A stretch of 64,000 bases of DNA. Source: Ptiloglossa arizonensis. Taxonomy: Eukaryota; Arthropoda; Insecta; Hymenoptera; Colletidae. Shown piece after piece: positions 1 through 10,003 of this stretch (its first letter is position 1; the number at the start of each line of letters is the position of its first letter). The DNA is taken from the NCBI RefSeq assembly GCF_051014685.1, contig NW_027478442.1:434001-498000 (forward strand), given 5' to 3'. The translations under genes and the position numbers were made by a program. A model generated the notes under the pieces. The model ran no database searches, was not told the origin of the DNA, and saw nothing but the letters and a program-made list of their open reading frames with translations.

Positions 1-66
1 ACACCATTGTAATCGGGCAAGTTTCTACTTTCAGATGCAACAGGAATTTCTCGAGTTCGTCAATCC

Positions 67-83
67 GTTCGCGAGATATGGGA
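67..83 (+). promoter_or_regulatory. CENP-B box-like motif, 8 of 9 essential positions (representative; in most monomers)
   Basis: GTTCGCGAGATATGGGA was compared with the essential CENP-B pattern NTTCGNNNNANNCGGGN. T2, T3, C4, G5, A10, G14, G15 and G16 match, and only C13 is replaced by T. The motif sits in the most conserved part of the monomer and recurs wherever the TTCGCGAGATATGGG block is intact. Variants TTCACGAG and GAAATATGCG weaken it. With equal base frequencies, a chance match of 8/9 or better somewhere in a 177-bp monomer on either strand is roughly 4%, so this is suggestive only. CENP-B binding to this satellite is not established. Confidence 0.45.
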
Positions 84-102
84 GTTTGAAGTTAAGGAAT
101 GG

Positions 103-278
103 TTGAGAAACAATCAAAATTTTCGGAATCTGATACTCGAAACCAATAACTATTATGGTCTAGGGCAAAAATACACATACCGTTGTAATCGGGCGAGTTT
201 CTGCTTTCATATGCAATAGGAATTTCTGGAGTTCGTCAATCCGTTCGCGAAATATGCGAGTTTGAAATTAAGGAATGG
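103..278 (+). repeat. Representative 176-bp monomer (one-base-deletion length class)
   Basis: This copy runs from one TTGAG block to the next. It reads TTTCGGAATCTG where the 177-bp class reads TTTCGCAAGTCTG, a net loss of one base. The same GGAATCTG variant recurs all over the array (for example near 832, 3836, 5781, 9316, 40432, 43788 and 47678), so it is an inherited subfamily marker and not a sequencing error. It explains why block offsets fall a few bases short of multiples of 177 (1768 = 10 x 177 - 2; 2476 = 14 x 177 - 2). It also shifts the reading frame past the usual in-frame TGA, producing many of the short spurious open frames. Confidence 0.93.
178..194 (+). promoter_or_regulatory. 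Second, weaker CENP-B box-like match (representative, type B monomers)
   Basis: TACCGTTGTAATCGGGC fits NTTCGNNNNANNCGGGN at 7 of 9 essential positions (C4, G5, A10, CGGG), and the non-essential TTG and AA of the human box are also present. Type A monomers have CCATTG here and drop to 6 of 9. A 7/9 match is expected by chance in roughly half of random monomers of this size, so alone it is weak. It is listed because ATCGGGCGAG is among the best conserved blocks. Confidence 0.2.
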
Positions 279-290
279 TTGAGAAACCAT
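275..290. repeat. Perfect 6-bp dyad with 4-base loop at the monomer junction (representative)
   Basis: ATGGTT-GAGA-AACCAT is a perfect inverted repeat and is present in most monomers. Frequent variants keep it intact (loop GACA at 6286-6295, for example), while others break it (ATGTTT near 1690 and 5931; AACAAT near 109). The octamer palindrome AAAATTTT follows two bases downstream in the consensus, for example at 1186-1193. Short dyads are common in centromeric satellites and have been proposed to form cruciform or other non-B structures. The symmetry is seen directly; any function is inference. Confidence 0.8.
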
Positions 291-455
291 CAAAATATTC
301 GCAAGTCTGATACTCGAAACCAATAACTACAATGGCCAAGGGGAAAAATACACATACCGTTATAATCGGGCGAGTTTCTGCTTTCAGGTGCAACAGGTAT
401 TTCTCGAGTTCGTCAATCCGTTCGCGAGATATGGGAGTTTGAAATTAAGGAATGG
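279..455 (+). repeat. Representative 177-bp monomer
   Basis: This copy starts at TTGAGAAACC and ends before the next TTGAG. In order it holds the right half of the dyad, the palindrome region AAAATATTC (usually AAAATTTTC), CGCAAGTCTGATACTCG, the variable ACTACAATGGCCAAGGGG stretch, CACATACCGTTATAATCGGG, GAGTTTCTGCTTTCAG, the CTCGAG palindrome, and the CCGTTCGCGAGATATGGGAG block. 177 bp is exactly 59 codons, so each strand keeps the same three frames from monomer to monomer unless an indel occurs. Confidence 0.93.
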
Positions 456-935
456 TTGAGAAACCATCAAAGTTTTCGCAAGTCTGATACTCGAAACCAA
501 TAACTGGAATGGCCTAGGGGAAAAGTACACACACCATTGTAATCGGGCGAGTTTCTGCCTTCAGATGCAATAGGAATTTCTCGAGTTCGTCAGTCCGTTC
601 GCGAGATATGGGAGTTTGAAGTTAAGGAATGGTTGAGAAACAATCAAAAATTTCGCAAGTCTGATACACGAAAGCAATAACTGGAATGGCCTAGGGGAAA
701 AGTACACACAGCATTGTAATCGGGCGAGTTTCTACTTTCAGATGCAACAGGAATTTCTCGAGATCGTCAATCCGTTCGCGAGATATGGGAGTTTGAAGTT
801 AAGGAATGGTTGAGAAACCATCAAAATTTGCGGAATCTGATACTCGAAACCAATAACTACTATGGTCTAGGGCAAAAATACACATACCGTTGTATTCGGG
901 CGAGTTTCTGCTTTCAGATGCAACAGGAATTTCTC

Positions 936-2199
936 GCGTTCGTCAATCCGTGCCCGAGATGTGGGAGCTTGAAGTTGAGGAATGGTTGAGAAACTATCAA
1001 AATTTTCGCAAGTCTGATGCACGAAACCAATAATTGGAATGGCCTAGGGGAAAAGTACACACCCCGTTATAATCGGGCGATCTTCTACATTCAGATGCAA
1101 CAGGAATTTCTCGATTTCCTCAATCCGTTCAGGAGATATGGGAGTTTGAAGTTAAGGAATGGTTGAGAAACCATCAAAATTTTCGCAAGTCTGATACTCG
1201 AAACAATTAACTACTATCGCCTAGGGCAAAAATGCACATACCGTTGTAATCGGGCGAGTTTCTGCTTTCAGATGCAACAGAAATTTCTCGAGTTCGTCAA
1301 TCCGTTCGCGAGATATGGGAGTTTGAAATTAAGCAATGGTTGAGAAACCATCAAAGTTTTCGCAAGTCTGATACTCGAAACCAATAACTACTAGGGTCTA
1401 GAGCAAATATACACATACCGTTGTAATCGGGCGAGTTTCTACTTTCAGATGCAACAGGAATTTCTCGAGTACGTCAATCGGTTCGCGAGATATGGGAGTT
1501 TGAATTTAAGGAATGGTTGAGAGTCCATTAAAATTTTCGCAAGTCTGATACTCGAAACCAATAACTGGAATGGCCTAGGGGAAAAGTTCACACACCATTG
1601 TAATCGGGCGAGTTTCTGCCTTCAGGTGCAATAGGAATTTCTCGAGTTCGTCAGTCCGTTCGCGAGATATGGAAGTTTGAAGTTAAGGAATGTTTGAGAA
1701 ACAATCAAAAATTTCGCAAGTCTGATACTGGAAACCAATAACCACTATTGTCTAGGGCAAAAATACACATACCGTTGTAATCGGGCGAGTTTCTACTATC
1801 AGATGCAACAGGAATCTCTCGAGTTCGTCATTCCGTTCGCGATATATGGGAGCTTGAAGTTAAGGAATGGTTGAGAAACAATCAAAATTTTCGCAAGTCT
1901 GATACACGAAACCAATAATTGGAGTGGCCTAGGGGAAAAGTACACACACCATTGTGAACGGGCGAGTTTCTGCTTTCAGACGCAACAGGAATTTCTCGAG
2001 TACGTCAACCCGTTCGGGAGATATGGGAGTTTGAAGTTAAGGAATGGTTGAGAAACCATACAAATTTTCGGAATCTGATACTCGAAACCAATAACTACTA
2101 TGGTCTAGGGCATAAATACACAAACCGTTGTAAACGGGCGAGTTTCAGCATTCAGATGCAACAGGAATTTCTCGAGTTCGGCAATCCGTTCGCGAGATA
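936..2199 (+). repeat. Mixed monomers without an obvious recent partner
   Basis: About seven monomers of type A, type B and CTCGATTTCCTCAATCC variants follow one another with no multi-monomer block that I could match closely elsewhere. Scattered unusual changes include GTGGGAGC near 961, CTAGGGTCTAGAGC near 1391 and GAGAGTCCATTAAAA near 1520. I see nothing except satellite here. Confidence 0.8.
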
Positions 2200-2748
2200 T
2201 GGGAGTTTGAAGTTAAGGAATGGTTGAGAAACCATCAAAATTTTCGCAAGTCTGATACTGGAAACCAATAACCACTATTGTGTAGGAAAAAATACACATA
2301 CCGTTGTAATCGGGCGAGTTTCTACTATCAGATGCAACAGGAATCTCTCGAGTTCGTCAATCCGTTCGCGATATATGGGAGCTTGAAGTTAAGGAATGGT
2401 TGAGAAACGATCAAAATTTTCGCAAGTCTGATACTCGAAACCAATAACTGGAATGGCCTTGGTGAAAAGTAGACACACCATTGTAATCGGGAAAGTTTCT
2501 ACTTTCAGATGCAATAGGAATTTCTCGAGTTCGTCAATCCGTTCGCGAGATATGGGAGTTTGAAGTTAAGGAATGTTTGAGAAACCATCAAAATGTTCGC
2601 AAGTCTGATACTCGAGACCAATAACTGGAATGGCCTAGGGGAAAAGTACACATACCGTTGTAATGGGGCGAGCTTCTACATTCAGATGCAACAGGAATTT
2701 CTCGATTTCCTCAATCCGTTCACGAGATATGGGAGTTTGAAGTTAAGT
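2200..2748 (+). repeat. Three-monomer block recurring at about 7855-8403 and, in part, 11395-11683
   Basis: The rare string TGTAGGAAAAAATAC occurs at 2281, 7936 and 11473. It is followed each time by the CTACTATCAG / GGAATCTCTCGAG monomer and then by the CCTTGGTGAAAAGTAGAC monomer. The copy near 7855 continues through the GGGAAAGTTTC and TTCTACATTC monomers. The copy near 11395 switches to another sequence near 11683. Offsets are 5655 and 3537 bp. Confidence 0.8.
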
Positions 2749-2869
2749 AATGGTTGAGAAACCATCAAAATTTTCGCAAGTCTGATACTCGAAACAATTA
2801 ACAACTATCGCATAGGGCAAAAATACGCATACCGTTGTAATCGGGCAAGTTTCTGCTTTCAGATGCAAC

Positions 2870-4700
2870 AGGAATTTCTCGAGTTCGTTAATCCGTTCGG
2901 GAGATATGGGAGTTTGAAGTTAAGGAATGGTTGAGGAACCATCAAAATTTTTGCAAGTCTGATACTCGAAACCAATAACTGGAATGGCCTAAGGGAGAAG
3001 TACACACACCATTGTAATCGGGCAAGTTTCTACTTTCAGATGCAACAGGAATTTCTCGAGTTCGTCAATCCGTTCGCGAGATATGGGAGTTTGGAGTTAA
3101 GGAATGGTTCAGAAACAATCAAAATTTTCGGAATCTGATACTCGAAACCAATAACTATTATGGTCTAGGGCAAAAATACACATACCGTTGTAATCGGGCG
3201 AGTTTCTGCTTTCAGATGCAATAGGAATTTCTGGAGTTCGTCAATCCGTTCGCGAAATATGCGAGTTTGAAATTAGGGAATGGTTGAGAAACCATCAAAA
3301 TTTTCGCAAGTCCGATACTCGAAACCAATAACTACAATGGCCAAGGGGAAAAATACACATACCGTTGTAATCGGGCGAGTTTCTGCTTTCAGGTTCAACA
3401 GGAATTTCTCGAGTTCGTCAATCCGTTCGCGAGATATGGGAGTTTGAAATTAAGGATTGGTTGAGAAACCATCAAAGTTTTCGCAAGTCTGATACTCGAA
3501 ACCAATAACTGGAATGGCCTAGGGGAAAAGTACACACACCATTGTAATCGGGCGAGTTTCTGCCTTCAGATGCAATAGGAATTTCTCGAGTTCGTCAGTC
3601 CGTTCGCGAGATATGGGAGTTTGAAGTTAAGGAATGGTTTAGAAACAATCAAAAATTTCGCAAGTCTGATACACGAAAACAATAACTGGAATGGCCTAGG
3701 GGAAAAGTACACACACCATTGTAATCGGGCGAGTTTGTACTTTCAGATGCAACAGGAATTTCTCGAGATCGTCAATCCGTTCGCGAGATATGGGAGTTTG
3801 AAGTTAAGGAATGGTTGAGAAACCATCAAAATTTGCGGAATCTGATACTCGAAACCAATAACTACTATGGTCTAGGTCAAAAATACACATACCGTTGTAT
3901 TCGGGCGAGTTTCTGCTTTCAGATTCAACAGGAATTACTCGAGTTCGTTAATCCGTTCCCGAGATATGGGAGTTTGAAGTTAAGGAATGGTTGAGAAACG
4001 ATCAAAATTTCCGCAAGTCTGATACTCGAAACCAATAACTGGAATGGCCTTGGTGAAAAGTAGACACACCATTGTAATCGGGCAAGTTTCTACTTTCAGA
4101 TCCAACAGGAATTTCTCGAGTTCGTCAATCCGTCCACGATATATGGGGGCTTGAAATTAAGGAATGGTTGAGAAACCATAAAAATTTTCGCAAGTCTGAT
4201 ACTCGAAATCAATAACTACTATGGGCTGCCGCAAAAATACGCATACCGTTGTAATCGGGCGAGTTTTTGCTTTCAGATGCAACAGGAATTTCTCGAGTTC
4301 GTCAATCCGTTCACGATATATGGGAGTTTGCAGTTATGGAATGGTTGAGAAACCATCAAAATTTTCGCAAGTCTGATACTCGTAACCAATAACTACTATG
4401 GCCTAGGGCAAAAATACACAAACCGTTGTAAACGGGCGAGTTTCTGCTTTCAGATGCAACAGGAATTTCTCGAGTTCGGCAATCCGTTCGCGAGATATGG
4501 GAGTTTGAAGTTAAGGAATGGTTGAGAAACCATCAAAATTTTCGCAAGTCTGATACTCGAAACCAATAACCACTATTGTCTAGGGCAAAAATACACATAC
4601 CGTTGTAATCGGGCGAGTGTCTACTATCAGATGCAACAGGAATCTCTCGAGTTCGTCAATCCGTTCGCGATATATGGGAGCTTGAATTTAAGGAATGGTT
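2870..4700 (+). repeat. Segment duplicated at 11709-13185 with a two-monomer deletion in the later copy
   Basis: From CGAGTTCGTTAATCCGTTCGG onward the two regions agree at an offset of 8839 bp, for example GGTTGAGGAACC at 2929 and 11768. Agreement continues through the GTTTGCAGTTATGG block near 4325 and 13164. The later copy then jumps directly to the GAGAATCCATCAAAATG monomer, which lies at 4701 in this copy and 13186 in the later one. The offset there is 8485 bp, exactly 354 bp (two monomers) less. Confidence 0.85.
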
Positions 4701-6467
4701 GAGAATCCATCAAAATGTTCGGAAACTGATACTCGAAACCAGTAACCACTATGGTCTAGGGCAAAAATACACATACCGTTGTAATCGGGCGAGTTTCTGC
4801 GTTCAGATTCAACAGGAATTTCTCGAGATCGTCAATCGGTTCGCGAGATATGGGAGTTTGAAGTTAAGGAATGGTTGAGAAACCGTCAAAATTTTCGCAA
4901 TTCTGATACTCGAAACCAATAACTGGAATGGCCTAGGGGAAAAGTACACATACCGTTGTAATCGGGCGAGGTTCTACTTTCAGATGCAACAGGAATTTCT
5001 CGATTTCCTCAATCCGTTCGTGAGATATGGGAGTTTGAATTTAAGGAATGGTTGAGAAACCATCAAAATTTTCGCAAGTCTGATACTCGAAACCAATAAC
5101 TACTATGGCCTAGGGCAAAAATACACAAACTGTTGTAAACGGGCGAGTTTCTGCTTTCAGATGCAACAGGAATTTCTCGAGTTCGGCAATCCGTTCGCGA
5201 GATATGGAAGTTTGAAGTTAAGGAATGGTTGAGAAACCATCAAAATTTTCGCAAGTCTGATACACGAAACCAATAACTGGAATGGCCTAGGGGAAAAGTA
5301 CACACACCATTGTAATCGGGCGAGTTTCTACTTTCAGATGCAACAGGAATTTCTCGGATCGTCAATCGGTTCGCGAGATATGGGAGTTTGAAGTTAAGGA
5401 ATGGTTGAGAAACCATCAAGGTTTTCGCAAGTCTGATACTCGAAACCAAAAACTACAATGGCCTAGGGGACAAATACAAATACCGTTGTAATCGGGCGAG
5501 TTTCTACTTTCAGATGCAGCAGGAATTTCTCGATTTCCTCAATCCGTTCACGAGATATGGGAGTTTGAAGTTAAGGAATGGTTGAGAAACCATCAAAATT
5601 TTCGCAAGTCTGATACTCGAAACCAATAACTACTATGGCCTAGGGCAAAAATACGCATACCGTTGTAATCGGGCGAATTTCTGCTTTCAGATGCAACAGA
5701 AATTTCTCGAGTTCGTCAATCCGTTCGCGAGATATGGGAGTTTGAAGTTAAGGAATGGTTGAGAAACCATCAAAATTTTCGGAATCTGATACTCGAAACC
5801 AATAACTACTATGGTCTAGGACAAAAATACACATACCGTTGTAATCGGGCGAGTTTCTGCTTTCAGATTCAACAGGAATTTCTCCAGTTCGTTAATCCGT
5901 TCGCGTGATATGGGAGTTTGAAGTTAAGGAATGTTTGAGAAACCATCAAAATTTTCGCAAGTCTGATACTGGAAACCAATAACTGGAATGTCCTAGGGGA
6001 AAAGTACACATACCGTTGTAGTGGGGCGAGCTTCTGCTTTCAGATTCAACAGGAATTTCTCCAGTTCGTTAATCCGTTCGCGAGATATGGGAGTTTGAAG
6101 TTAAGGAATGGTTGAGAAACCATCAAAATTATCGCAAGTCTGATACTCGAAACCATTAACTACTGTGGTCTAGGGCAAAAATTCACATACCGTTGTAATC
6201 GGGCGAGTTTCTGCTTTCAGATGCAACAGGAATTTCTGGAGTTCGTCAATCCGTTCAAGATTTATGCGAGTTTGAAATTAATGAATGGTTGACAAACCAT
6301 CAAAATTTTCGTAAGTCTGATACTCGAAACCAATAACTACAATGGCCAAGGGGAAAAGTACACACACCATTGTAATCGGGCGAGTTTCTACTTTCAGATG
6401 CAACAGGAATTTCTCGAGTTCGTCAATCCGTTCGCGAAATATGCGAGTTTGAAATAAAGGAATGGTT
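4701..6467 (+). repeat. HOR unit 1 (1767 bp, 10 monomers)
   Basis: This is the first of seven units that begin with an anchor monomer containing CGGAAACTGATACTCG and, one monomer later, AACCGTCAAAATTTTCGC (AACCGTC at 4881). Units start at 4701, 6468, 10004, 13186, 15662, 17607 and 20083. This unit reads CTCGGATCG near 5354 where its relatives read CTCGGGATCG, a private one-base deletion. Inside it are the GTTTTCGCAAGTC / CCAAAAACTACAATGG monomer and the CAGATGCAGCAGG monomer, both seen again downstream. Confidence 0.82.
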
Positions 6468-9400
6468 GAGAAACCATCAAAATTTTCGGAAACTGATACT
6501 CGCAACCAGTAACCACTATGGTCTAGGGCAAAAATACACATACCGTTGTAATCGGGCGAGTTTCTGCGTTCAGATTCAACAGGAATTTCTCGAGTTCGTC
6601 AATCGGTTCGCGAGATATGGGAGTTTGAAGTTAAGGAATGGTTGAGAAACCGTCAAAATTTTCGCAATTCTGATACTCGAAACCAATAACTGGAATGGCC
6701 TAGGGGAAAAGTACACATACCGTTGTAATCGGGCGAGGTTCTACTTTCAGATGCAACAGGAATTTCTCGATTTCCTCAATCCGTTCGTGAGATATGGGAG
6801 TTTGAATTTAAGGAATGGTTGAGAAACCATCAAAATTTTCGCAAGTCTGATACTCGAAACCAATAACTACTATGGCCTAGGGCAAAAATACACAAACTGT
6901 TGTAAACGGGCGAGTTTCTGCTTTCAGATGCAACAGGAATTTCTCGAGTTCGGCAATCCGTTCGCGAGATATGGAAGTTTGAAGTTAAGGAATGGTTGAG
7001 AAACCATCAAAATTTTCGCAAGTCTGATACACGAAACCAATAACTGGAATGGCCTAGGGGAAAAGTACACACACCATTGTAATCGGGCGAGTTTCTACTT
7101 TCAGATGCAACAGGAATTTCTCGGGATCGTCAATCGGTTCGCGAGATATGGGAGTTTGAAGTTAAGGAATGGTTGAGAAACCATCAAGGTTTTCGCAAGT
7201 CTGATACTCGAAACCAAAAACTACAATGGCCTAGGGGACAAATACAAATACCGTTGTAATCGGGCGAGTTTCTGCTTTCAGATGCAACGGGAATTTCTCG
7301 ATTTCGTCAATCCGTTCGCGAGATAGGGGAGCTTGAAGTTAAGGAAAGGTTGAGAAACCATCAAAATTTTCGCAAGTCTTATTCTCGAAACCAATAACTA
7401 CAATGGCCCAGGGCAAAAATTCACATACTGTTGTAATCGGGCGAGTTTCTGCTTTCATATGCAAAAGGAATTTCTCGAGTTCGGCAATCCGTTCGCGAGA
7501 TATGGAAGTTTGAAGTTAAGGAATGGTTGAGAAACCATCAAAATTTTCGCAAGTCTGATACACGAAACCAATAACTGGAATGGCCTAGGGGAAAAGTAAA
7601 CACACCATTGTAATCGGGCGAGTTTCTACTTTCAGATGCAACAGGAATTTCTCGAGTTCGTCAATCCGTTCGCGAAATATGCGAGTTTGAAATAAAGGAA
7701 TGGTTGAGAAACCATCAAAATTTTCGCAAGTCTGATACTCGAAACCAATAACTACTATGGCCTAGGGCAAAAATACACAAACCGTTGTAAACGGGCGAGT
7801 TTCTGCTTTCAGATGCAACAAGAATTTCACGAGTTCGGCAATCCGTTCGCGAGATTAGGGGTTTGAAGTTAAGGAATGGTTGAGAAACCATCAAAATTTT
7901 CGCAAGTCTGATACTGGAAACCAATAACCACTATTGTGTAGGAAAAAATACACATACCGTTGTAATCGGGCGAGTTTCTACTATCAGATGCAACAGGAAT
8001 CTCTCGAGTTCGTCAATCCGTTCGCGATATATGGGAGCTTGAAGTTAAGGAATGGTTGAGAAACGATCAAAATTTTCGCAAGTCTGATACTCGAAACCAA
8101 TAACTGGAATGGCCTTGGTGAAAAGTAGACACACCATTGTAATCGGGAAAGTTTCTACTTTCAGATGCAATAGGAATTTCTCGAGTTCGTCAATCCGTTC
8201 GCGAGATATGGGAGTTTGAAGTTAAGGAATGTTTGAGAAACCATCAAAATGTTCGCAAGTCTGATACTCGAGACCAATAACTGGAATGGCCTAGGGGAAA
8301 AGTACACATACCGTTGTAATGGGGCGAGCTTCTACATTCAGATGCAACAGGAATTTCTCGATTTCCTCAATCCGTTCACGAGATATGGGAGTTTGAAGTT
8401 AAGGAATGGTTGAGAAACCATCAAGGTTTTCGCAAGTCTGATACTCGAAACCAAAAACTACAATGGCCTAGGGGACAAATACAAATACCGTTGTAATCGG
8501 GCGAGTTTCTGCTTTCAGATGCAACGGGAATTTCTCGATTTCGTCAATCCGTTCGCGAGATAGGGGAGCTTGAAGTTAAGGAAAGGTTGAGAAACCATCA
8601 AAATTTTCGCAAGTCTTATTCTCGAAACCAATAACTACAATGGCCCAGGGCAAAAATTCACATACCGTTGTAATCGGGCGAGTTTCTGCTTTCATATGCA
8701 AAAGGAATTTCTCGAGTTCGGCAATCCGTTCGCGAGATATGGAAGTTTGAAGTTAAGGAATGGTTGAGAAACCATCAAAATTTTCGCAAGTCTGATACAC
8801 GAAACCAATAACTGGAATGGCCTAGGGGAAAAGTAAACACACCATTGTAATCGGGCGAGTTTCTACTTTCAGATGCAACAGGAATTTCTCGAGTTCGTCA
8901 ATCCGTTCGCGAAATATGCGAGTTTGAAATAAAGGAATGGTTGAGAAACCATCAAAATTTTCGCAAGTCTGATACTCGAAACCAATAACTACTATGGCCT
9001 AGGGCAAAAATACACAAACCGTTGTAAACGGGCGAGTTTCTGCTTTCAGATGCAACAAGAATTTCACGAGTTCGGCAATCCATTCGCGAGATATGGGTGT
9101 TTGAAGTTAAGGAATGGTTGAGAAACCATCAAAGTTTTCGCAAGTCTGATACTCGAAACCAATAACTACTAGGGTCTAGAGCAAAAATACACATACCGTT
9201 GTAATCGGGCGAGTTTCTACTTTCAGATGCAGCAGGAATTTCTCGATTTCCTCAATCCGTTCACGAGATATGGGAGTTTGAAGTTAAGGAATGGTTGAGA
9301 AACCATCAAAATTTTCGGAATCTGATACTCGAAACCAATAACTACTATGGTCTAGGACAAAAATACACATACCGTTGTAATCGGGCGAGTTTCTGCTTTC

Positions 9401-10003
9401 AGATTCAACAGGAATTTCTCCAGTTCGTTAATCCGTTCGCGTGATATGGGAGTTTGAAGTTAAGGAATGTTTGAGAAACCATCAAAATTTTCGCAAGTCT
9501 GATACTGGAAACCAATAACTGGAATGTCCTAGGGGAAAAGTACACATACCGTTGTAGTGGGGCGAGCTTCTGCTTTCAGATTCAACAGGAATTTCTCCAG
9601 TTCGTTAATCCGTTCGCGAGATATGGGAGTTTGAAGTTAAGGAATGGTTGAGAAACCATCAAAATTATCGCAAGTCTGATACTCGAAACCATTAACTACT
9701 GTGGTCTAGGGCAAAAATTCACATACCGTTGTAATCGGGCGAGTTTCTGCTTTCAGATGCAACAGGAATTTCTGGAGTTCGTCAATCCGTTCAAGATTTA
9801 TGCGAGTTTGAAATTAATGAATGGTTGACAAACCATCAAAATTTTCGTAAGTCTGATACTCGAAACCAATAACTACAATGGCCAAGGGGAAAAGTACACA
9901 CACCATTGTAATCGGGCGAGTTTCTACTTTCAGATGCAACAGGAATTTCTCGAGTTCGTCAATCCGTTCGCGAAATATGCGAGTTTGAAATAAAGGAATG
10001 GTT
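6468..10003 (+). repeat. HOR unit 2 (3536 bp, 20 monomers) with an internal 7-monomer duplication
   Basis: It opens with the same anchor, here with CTCGCAACCAG in place of CTCGAAACCAG. Inside, a block containing AAGGAAAGGTTGAG and GTCTTATTCTCG occurs twice (GAAAGGT at 7344 and 8581, offset 1237 bp, seven monomers). Two three-monomer passages that lie near 2200 are inserted between these. The last part (from about 9200) is the GCAGCAGG - GGACAAAAATAC - GTAGTGGGGCGAGC - GTTGACAAACC series that ends most units of this zone. Confidence 0.8.

Larger units (their letters stand above)
1..935 (+). repeat. Block copied again at 3006-3940 (offset 3005 bp, 17 monomers)
   Basis: The order of variants over five monomers is the same in both places: TCGGGCAAG, the AACAATC break, GGAATCTG, the GCAATAGG variant, CTGGAGTTCG, GAAATATGCGAG, then CAGTCCGTTC. 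The copies differ by scattered substitutions, for example TTGGAG and GGTTCAG in the second copy. They part company near 930/3935, where the first reads CTCGCGTTCG. This is a 17-monomer-spaced segmental duplication that has had time to diverge. Confidence 0.8.

Noticed and set aside
178..194. Treating the 7/9 CENP-B-like match as an independent binding site
   Set aside because: A match this good is expected by chance in about half of random 177-bp monomers when both strands are scanned. It is kept only as a low-confidence note.
6278..6541. An 87-codon minus-strand frame found in several near-identical copies (6278, 9814, 15472, 17417, 19893)
   Set aside because: Its recurrence follows the HOR units and not gene duplication. 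It is the complement of two adjacent monomers with no coding features of its own.
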